Source: Ferruginibacter sp. (GTDB lineage Bacteria > Bacteroidota > Bacteroidia > Chitinophagales > Chitinophagaceae). Taken from it: DNA of 48,377 bases. The translations under genes were made by a program, and so were the position numbers. Where the stretch lies: positions 1-48,377 of the forward strand of contig JAURWD010000101.1 of NCBI GenBank assembly GCA_030655145.1, in the 5' to 3' direction. The notes beneath the pieces were generated by a model, which was not told the DNA's origin, searched no databases, and worked only from the letters and a program-made list of their open reading frames with translations. Shown here in pieces: positions 43,175 to 48,377 of the stretch; the stretch's first letter is position 1, and the number at the start of each line of letters is the position of its first letter.

Positions 43175-44212
43175 ATGCCTACCATCGGTAACATAGAATT
43201 GCCCGAATTTCCACTCTTGCTCGCTCCCATGGAGGATGTGAGTGATCCGCCGTTTCGGGCCGTGTGTAAAGACAAAGGTGCAGACCTGATGTACACTGAA
43301 TTTATCAGCAGTGAAGGCCTGATCCGCGATGCGATCAAGAGCCGTAAAAAGCTGGACATTTTCGATTACGAAAAGCCGGTAGGCATTCAAATTTTCGGAG
43401 GAGATGAAGAAAGTTTGTCGCTGGCCGCGAAAATAGTAGATGTAACCAATCCCGACCTGTTAGACATCAACTTTGGTTGCCCGGTAAAAAAGGTGGCACT
43501 AAAAGGCGCCGGCGCCGGCGTGCTAAAAGACATCGACCTGATGGTACGGCTGACTTCGGCCGTGGTAAAATCTACTTCATTACCTGTAACGGTGAAGACC
43601 CGCCTGGGCTGGGATGACAATACACGCAATATTGAAGAAGTGGCGGAACGCCTTCAGGATGTCGGCATTAAAGCCCTCGCCATTCATGGCCGCACGCGGA
43701 CGCAGATGTACAAGGGTGAAGCAGATTGGACGCTCATTGGTAAAGTGAAAAACAATCCACGCATCCGGATGCCCATCTTCGGAAATGGAGATATTGACAG
43801 CCCTCAAAAAGCATTAGAGTACAAAAACAGGTATGGCATTGACGGAATTATGATCGGCCGTGCCGCCATTGGATACCCGTGGATCTTTGACGAGATCAAG
43901 CATTATATGGCTACCGGGGATATGTTACCTGCACCCACCATTGAGGATCGGGTAGAAGTTTGTAAAAAGCACCTGCATAAATCTTACGAGTGGAAGGGGC
44001 CGGTTGTCGGCATTTTTGAAATGCGCCGCCATTATGCCAATTACCTCAAAGGGTTGCCGGGAATTAAAGATTACCGCTTTCAATTGGTAACCTTGAAAAC
44101 AGTGGAAGAGATCGATGCGGTGCTTGATGAGATCGTAGTGAAATATGCCGGGTACGAGTTTGAAAAAACACCTATCGAACTGATCAATTACCACGAAAAA
44201 TGCCCGGTATAA
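43175..44212 (+). CDS. dusB: tRNA-dihydrouridine synthase B
   Basis: 345 residues. FMN-binding TIM-barrel pattern: LLLAPMEDVSDPPFRAVCK, YTEFISSEGL, VGIQIFGGDEES, DINFGCPVKKV with the catalytic Cys, TVKTRLGWD, IHGRTRTQMYKGEADW and GNGDIDSP, then IMIGRAAIGYPWIF. It reduces specific uridines in tRNA to dihydrouridine with NADPH. It is transcribed alone; its stop is one base from the stop of the convergent acyl-CoA ligase gene. Confidence 0.95.
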   Translation: MPTIGNIELPEFPLLLAPMEDVSDPPFRAVCKDKGADLMYTEFISSEGLIRDAIKSRKKLDIFDYEKPVGIQIFGGDEESLSLAAKIVDVTNPDLLDINFGCPVKKVALKGAGAGVLKDIDLMVRLTSAVVKSTSLPVTVKTRLGWDDNTRNIEEVAERLQDVGIKALAIHGRTRTQMYKGEADWTLIGKVKNNPRIRMPIFGNGDIDSPQKALEYKNRYGIDGIMIGRAAIGYPWIFDEIKHYMATGDMLPAPTIEDRVEVCKKHLHKSYEWKGPVVGIFEMRRHYANYLKGLPGIKDYRFQLVTLKTVEEIDAVLDEIVVKYAGYEFEKTPIELINYHEKCPV

Positions 44213-44213
44213 T

Positions 44214-46004
44214 TTATTTGTTGTAGATCCTGCCCAACACGTCGCGGTATTTCTCCATAATTACTTTCCGTTTTAGCTTCAACGTTGGCGTAAGCTCGCC
44301 GCTGTCGATCGTCCATTCGTGTGGTAGTAATTCGAAGCGCTTCACCTGCTCCACCTGGTTGAAGAACTTATTGAAACTGTCGATCAGTTCGCGATAAAGC
44401 TCTAAAACTTTCGGGTTATGGATCGCATCTTCATTTGTGGTAAAAGTGATTTCCTTGAGCCGCATCCACTCTTTCAGGTTAGGCATCGATGGTACGATCA
44501 AGGCACCCACAAACTTTTGATCGGCTCCTACCACCATCATTTGCTCAACAAAGGGTGATTCCTTCATACGATTCTCAATGGGTTGAGGTGCCACATATTT
44601 TCCGCCGCTGGTTTTAAAGAGTTCCTTTTTGCGATCTGTGATCTTCAGGTATTTGCCATCTTCCATCATACCGATATCGCCTGTGTGCAGCCAACCATCA
44701 ATGAGGGTTTCGGCGGTTAAATCAGGGCGCTTGTAATAACCCATCATCACACTCGGACCCTTCACACAAATCTCCCCATCAGGCTCCAGCTTTACTTCCT
44801 GCCCTTTCAATACGGGGCCTACCGTTCCAAATTTAGTTCCGCCCTTGTGGCGGCAATTCACACTGATCACCGGGCTGTTCTCCGTAGGGCCATAACCTTC
44901 GAAGATCGGGATTTTCGCTGCGGTAAAGATCCTGATCAGCCGTACCTGGCAAGCTGCACCACCGGTAATGATGTACCGGATATTGTTGCCCAGCGCTTCC
45001 CGCCATTTACTAAATATGAGTTTATTGGCGAGCGCCAGTTGCAAAGTATAACCGATTCCCTGGCTCTTATTATTGTCGTATTTGTTCCCCAGCTCAACCG
45101 CCCAATCAAATAACTTCTTCTTTATACCGGTTAGCTCCGTTCCCTTGGCCATGATCTTATCGTATACTTTCTCCAGTAAGCGCGGCACGGTGCAGAATAT
45201 CTCCGGCTGTACTTCTTTTAGATTTTCAGCAATTGTTTCGAGGCTTTCGGCGTAATAGATTGACAGGCCACTGTGGATGTAGATATAAGAAACCATCCTT
45301 TCAAAAATGTGGTTGAGGGGAAGAAAGCTCAATGCCTTGCCATTTGTATTTTCATTGAAGGGGAAGCTTGCTACCGAATTCAGCACGTTACTCACGATGT
45401 TGCGGTGGCTGAGCATTACACCTTTTGGTGTGCCGGTAGTGCCGGACGTATAAATGATGGTGGCGCAATGATGTGGCAGGATCGATTGTTTAATCGTCTC
45501 CAAGTTCCTGAGGTCATCCGGACCGGAACCTGCAAGGATCTCCCTCCAATACACCGGGCCCGGAATTTCATCGAAGGAGTACACTTCCCGCAGGGAAGGA
45601 ACCTGTGCCCTGATGTCGGACACCTTTTCAAAGATCTCTTCCCCGGAAATGAACGCGAGTTTTACCTGGGAATCATTAAAAATAAACTGGAGCTCGTTAA
45701 CATTGGTGGTAGGGTAGATGGGACAAAGGATCGCCCCGATCTGTTGACATGCCAGGTCAAGCATCAGCCACTCACACCTGTTCTTACTGATGAGCGCAAT
45801 TTTATCCTGGTTCTCGACAGTAAAATCATTTGCACCAAGCCCGAGGCGCAGCAAACCTGCACTCAGCTTGTCTACCAGTTCCTTCACCTCCTGGGTGCTG
45901 TACGACTTCCATGCTCCATGTTCCTTGCCACAAAGCATCGTAGGTTTCGGAAACTTGTCCAACTGGTATTGTAGAAAATCGAAAATCCTGGATTGTTCAT
46001 TCAT
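44214..46004 (-). CDS. Long-chain acyl-CoA synthetase (FadD15 type)
   Basis: 596 residues from the ATG at 46004 (a TTG two codons upstream is less likely). AMP-binding blocks are IIYTSGTTGTPKGVMLSHRN, FEGYGPTENSPVI, LHTGDIGMMEDGKYLKITDRKKELFKTSGGKYVAP. It activates fatty acids to acyl-CoA with ATP. Members of this group in Bacteroidota are cytoplasmic or peripheral on the inner membrane. It is convergent with dusB, one base apart, and separated from the YceI gene by a minus-strand terminator. Confidence 0.94.
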   Translation of the reverse strand: MNEQSRIFDFLQYQLDKFPKPTMLCGKEHGAWKSYSTQEVKELVDKLSAGLLRLGLGANDFTVENQDKIALISKNRCEWLMLDLACQQIGAILCPIYPTTNVNELQFIFNDSQVKLAFISGEEIFEKVSDIRAQVPSLREVYSFDEIPGPVYWREILAGSGPDDLRNLETIKQSILPHHCATIIYTSGTTGTPKGVMLSHRNIVSNVLNSVASFPFNENTNGKALSFLPLNHIFERMVSYIYIHSGLSIYYAESLETIAENLKEVQPEIFCTVPRLLEKVYDKIMAKGTELTGIKKKLFDWAVELGNKYDNNKSQGIGYTLQLALANKLIFSKWREALGNNIRYIITGGAACQVRLIRIFTAAKIPIFEGYGPTENSPVISVNCRHKGGTKFGTVGPVLKGQEVKLEPDGEICVKGPSVMMGYYKRPDLTAETLIDGWLHTGDIGMMEDGKYLKITDRKKELFKTSGGKYVAPQPIENRMKESPFVEQMMVVGADQKFVGALIVPSMPNLKEWMRLKEITFTTNEDAIHNPKVLELYRELIDSFNKFFNQVEQVKRFELLPHEWTIDSGELTPTLKLKRKVIMEKYRDVLGRIYNK

Positions 46005-46102
46005 ATGCAATCATTCAAATTAGTACTAGGATCCATTCTGCATGTTGCACCTGGTGTTGAAGCCTGGTTTTGTGGTTTAGAGAGCGTTGCAGGTATCTAA
46101 GA

Positions 46103-46139
46103 TAAATAAAAAAGCCATCCCAATTTAACGGGATGGCTT
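46103..46139 (-). terminator. Terminator of YceI gene
   Basis: On the minus strand, AAGCCATCCC (46139-46130) and its complement (46121-46112) form a perfect 10-base stem around an 8-base loop and run into TTTTTTATTT. It lies 19 bases after the YceI gene stop. Confidence 0.9.
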
Positions 46140-46158
46140 AAAAAGAATATGCTTCAAA

Positions 46159-46830
46159 CTATTTTTTCGAGGCTTTGATATCGAGCTTCAGGTTCACATT
46201 TTTACGGATAAACCAGTCAGCCGGGTTGTTAGGTCCTTTGTAGTTAAGCCCCCAGTCTGTACGATCTATATTAAAATCTGCCCGGGCAGTCAACTGATCG
46301 CCATTAAGCGCAACTTTTGCCGGGAAACTGATGTTTTTTGTGCTGTCTTTCAAAGTAAGGTTTCCTTTGATCGTATGCGTAGCATCTTTCATTACCAGGT
46401 CTTTGTTGGCAACGCTGTCATACTTAAATGGTTCAACAGCTGTGATCTCGAATTTTGCGGTTGGATATTTTGCAATGTCAAAAAAGTCAGGACTTTTCAA
46501 ATGACCTTCGAGTTTATTTTTATTAGCGGTATCTGAAACCAGGTCCTGGTTAGCGATAGAAGTAACATCGATCGTGAAACTTCCCCCGGTGAGATTACCA
46601 TCTTTCTCAGCAACACTTCCTTCACGCACTTTGAAGATGCCAGTGTGGGCGCCATTGGCCTTTGTCGCATACCAGGTAATTAAACTAGTGGTATCAAGGG
46701 CGTAAGTAGTTCCTTCGACAGTAGCTGCAGCTTCCTGCTCCCCGGTTGCAGCTTTATCTGCCTCAGGGGCATTGTTGTTACAAGCGGCTAATCCAGCTAT
46801 AACGGCAAAAGAAAATAGAATCTTTTTCAT
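46159..46830 (-). CDS. YceI-family lipoprotein
   Basis: 223 residues. The signal peptide MKKILFSFAVIAGLAAC has a clean lipobox (LAAC). A short Ala/Glu-rich linker is followed by a YceI beta-barrel (about 45-220): TTSLITWYATKANGAHTGIF, GGSFTIDVTSI, LEGHLKSPDFFDIAKYPTAKF, and RTDWGLNY near the end. YceI proteins bind polyisoprenoid or lipid-like ligands in the periplasm. It is a single gene with its own -7 box and terminator. The natural ligand is not known. Confidence 0.92.
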   Translation of the reverse strand: MKKILFSFAVIAGLAACNNNAPEADKAATGEQEAAATVEGTTYALDTTSLITWYATKANGAHTGIFKVREGSVAEKDGNLTGGSFTIDVTSIANQDLVSDTANKNKLEGHLKSPDFFDIAKYPTAKFEITAVEPFKYDSVANKDLVMKDATHTIKGNLTLKDSTKNISFPAKVALNGDQLTARADFNIDRTDWGLNYKGPNNPADWFIRKNVNLKLDIKASKK

Positions 46831-46853
46831 GATAATTTTTTTAAGGTTGAGAA

Positions 46854-46861
46854 CAAAGGTA
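46854..46861 (-). promoter_or_regulatory. -7 box of YceI gene
   Basis: TACCTTTG on the minus strand, 23 bases before the ATG at 46830, identical to the box before lpxD. No well-placed -33 TTG is visible. Confidence 0.4.
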
Positions 46862-46894
46862 ATAAAAACATAATAATTAATGTTTAAACATTGA

Positions 46895-47923
46895 TTATTT
46901 CTTTGTTACTTTTTCAATGCGATAATATTGTCCGGTTGGAACTTTATAAATGCGGCCTTTCTGAAAGCGGCTAAACTCGTTGTTTTGCTCCGAGTGAGTA
47001 GCGGTCCAGGTTTGATAAGTTGCAAGGTTTTGCGTGATGCCAAAGATCCATTGATTATAGGCTTCAAAAATTCCTTCCTGCAGCAACTGGCGTTGGAGAT
47101 CGAATAATTTATTTGGGAACAGCGTCGCGTAATTATTATACCAATCAAGTATAAACCGGGTGCGGATCATGGTCAGACTTTCGGGATTCAGGCCCGAGGT
47201 GGCTACATTGTTTTGTTTTTTGATCACTTGCAAAAACGCATCGGTAAACCTGTTCTTCTCTTTATTATCCTTGCTGTAATCCGTATCAATAAATAATTTC
47301 TTATAACTCTCGAGCAGGATAGATTTTATTTCAGGTGTGCGGGCATTCAGTGGTTCCATGTTGATGAAGGTTTCACCATACACAATGCTCCAAACCTTAT
47401 CCGTTGTAAAATAGTAGAACTTACAGGCGTTATAATAATTCTTCGAATAATTAGGTTCCATTTCAATTCCTTTCTCCCAGTATTTAATGGCTTCGTAATC
47501 CCGTTGCTTCCACAATAATTCACCTAGTTCATTATTTATAATTCCACTGGCGGGATATTTTTTCAATCCCCGGCGATACACCTTTTCAGCCTCCTTCGGT
47601 TCACCTAATTTATAATAGATGTCACCAGCGATCTGGAAACTCTGGTCATCGGCATCTTCCCGCTCAATAATCGGTTTGATAGCTTCCAGCGCTTTCTTAT
47701 TGTCTTTTTGGAGTTGATAGTTGATGGCCAGGTCCTTGATGATCTCCACGTTTTGCGGGTCAAGCGCTGTGGCCCGGCTAAGCACGAGGCCAGCGTTAGA
47801 AAAATCACCCTGTTGCATAAAGGAGCGGGCAGTTTCCTGCAGTTCCTTAGCTGTTTGACTATAGCCGCTAAGTGTGGAAAAAAGGAAAATAATACCCGCA
47901 AAAGCGGAAATCAATGCTTTCAT
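46895..47923 (-). CDS. Secreted TPR-repeat protein
   Basis: 342 residues with signal peptide MKALISAFAGIIFLFSTLSGYSQ. About four to five TPR repeats occupy residues 25-190 (ELQETARSFMQQGDFSNAG, EIIKDLAINYQLQKDNKKAL, SFQIAGDIYYKLGEPKEAEK, INNELGELLWKQRDYEAI). The C-terminal 150 residues are not repeats and contain many aromatic residues, ending GRIYKVPTGQYYRIEKV. I do not know its function; TPRs usually mediate protein contacts, here in the periplasm. The gene is followed 64 bases later by the YceI gene. Confidence 0.85.
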   Translation of the reverse strand: MKALISAFAGIIFLFSTLSGYSQTAKELQETARSFMQQGDFSNAGLVLSRATALDPQNVEIIKDLAINYQLQKDNKKALEAIKPIIEREDADDQSFQIAGDIYYKLGEPKEAEKVYRRGLKKYPASGIINNELGELLWKQRDYEAIKYWEKGIEMEPNYSKNYYNACKFYYFTTDKVWSIVYGETFINMEPLNARTPEIKSILLESYKKLFIDTDYSKDNKEKNRFTDAFLQVIKKQNNVATSGLNPESLTMIRTRFILDWYNNYATLFPNKLFDLQRQLLQEGIFEAYNQWIFGITQNLATYQTWTATHSEQNNEFSRFQKGRIYKVPTGQYYRIEKVTKK

Positions 47924-47994
47924 TGTATAAAAATTTCTTTAACTGTTAGCGATAACAATGCCAGTTTTGGGAAGATTGCCTGTAACCAAAGGTC

Positions 47995-48377
47995 TTAATC
48001 GATCAGGTGGGTCAATAAACCGTCCCGCAATTTTGGCTCGAACCAGGTGCTTTTCGGCGGCATTACGTTACCGCTGTCTGCAATGTCGAACAACTGCTGG
48101 ATACTTACCGGGTGCAGGCTGACCGCGAGGGCCATTTCACCACTGTCAACACGTTTCTGTAATTCACCCACCCCGCGAATACCTCCTACAAAATCAATGC
48201 GCTTATCCGTGCGCTGGTCTTTGATTCCCAGTATGGGGTCAAGGATATTATCCTGCAAAATGGTGACATCCAGGATACCGATCGGATCGGTAGAAAATGT
48301 TCCCTCTTTTGATGTTAAGCAGTACCACTGGTCGCCAACGTACAGGCCAAATTCATGCAATTGGGCCGGACTAAAGG
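47995..48377 (-). CDS. DUF1015-family protein, C-terminal part (cut by window edge)
   Basis: The reading frame stays open to the window edge, so the start is missing. The visible 127 residues contain FGLYVGDQWYCLTSK, GILDVTILQDNILDPILGI, FVGGIRGVGELQKRV, ALAVSLHPVSIQQLFDIAD and the terminal MPPKSTWFEPKLRDGLL, which is the DUF1015 C-terminus. Family members are about 410 residues long and often lie near serine-synthesis genes; that neighbourhood is outside this window. No function is established. Confidence 0.85.
   Translation of the reverse strand, partial: FSPAQLHEFGLYVGDQWYCLTSKEGTFSTDPIGILDVTILQDNILDPILGIKDQRTDKRIDFVGGIRGVGELQKRVDSGEMALAVSLHPVSIQQLFDIADSGNVMPPKSTWFEPKLRDGLLTHLID

Noticed and set aside
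45273-45974. 233-residue reading frame on the plus strand inside the acyl-CoA ligase gene
   Set aside because: Shadow of a well-conserved gene on the opposite strand; no motif.
46005-46100. 31-residue plus-strand frame starting MQSFKLVLGSILH
   Set aside because: Too short, no promoter, and lies in the leader region of the acyl-CoA ligase gene.

Overview
The window is an ordinary chromosomal segment of a Bacteroidota bacterium, most likely of the Chitinophagaceae or a close relative (inferred). Pointers to this are a gliding-motility lipoprotein GldH, a BatD protein, a propeller-type LytS sensor kinase with a LytTR regulator, a DUF7033 deacetylase-like protein, an ECF sigma/anti-sigma pair of Bacteroidota type, and -7 promoter boxes of the TAnnTTTG kind. 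I see no tRNA, rRNA, CRISPR array, insertion sequence, phage gene or attachment site. Genes are tightly packed, and several convergent pairs have stop codons that touch, nearly touch or overlap.

Layout, left to right. 31-3980 (minus): kbl, lutB and a DUF7033 protein in one transcription unit. 4099-6927 (plus): a doubtful small ORF, then an ECF sigma factor, an anti-sigma protein with a duplicated N-terminal module, and an outer-membrane barrel, ended by a terminator. 7215-7808: a secreted L,D-transpeptidase. 7836-11997 (minus): acs, an alpha/beta hydrolase and queA, divergent from an MHS-type transporter and a small membrane protein (12103-13952). 14118-17063 (minus): a GH3/serine-hydrolase fusion. 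17321-19171: mutL, whose C-terminal endonuclease motifs are all altered. 19172-21734 (minus): dacB and an arginase-fold protein with incomplete metal ligands. 21856-22887: pheS, behind a textbook promoter that predicts a leaderless mRNA.

23117-26358 (plus): a small lipoprotein, an OmpA lipoprotein, a 3-hydroxyacyl-CoA dehydrogenase and an NAD-dependent epimerase-like protein. 26426-31344: a CarboxypepD_reg-like protein, then the LytS-type kinase and LytTR regulator. 31345-32289 (minus): an LpxD-type acyltransferase. 32290-32859: a 570-base gap that holds an orphan terminator and perhaps a small RNA. 32860-36734 (plus): rluE-like, yicC, gldH, a histidine kinase and an OmpR-type regulator. 36724-38610 (minus): batD. 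38762-39520 (minus): an SDR. 39594-40289: a YjjG-type nucleotidase. 40355-40519 (minus): a previously unlisted 54-residue secreted Lys/Cys-rich protein. 40618-43052 (minus): CPBP protease, cdsA and psd, a phosphatidylethanolamine synthesis group. 43175-44212: dusB. 44214-46004 (minus): a long-chain acyl-CoA ligase. 46159-48377 (minus): a YceI lipoprotein, a TPR protein and the C-terminal part of a DUF1015 protein.

Functionally the window mixes envelope building (lpxD, cdsA, psd, dacB, L,D-transpeptidase, GH3 fusion, OmpA), envelope sensing (ECF cassette, two two-component pairs), RNA modification (queA, dusB, rluE) and acyl-CoA/acetate metabolism (acs, acyl-CoA ligase, hydroxyacyl-CoA dehydrogenase). 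No clear new multi-gene system stands out. The most unusual observations are the MutL without endonuclease residues, the degenerate arginase-fold protein, the duplicated anti-sigma module, the leaderless promoters, the orphan terminator and the small Lys/Cys-rich protein.
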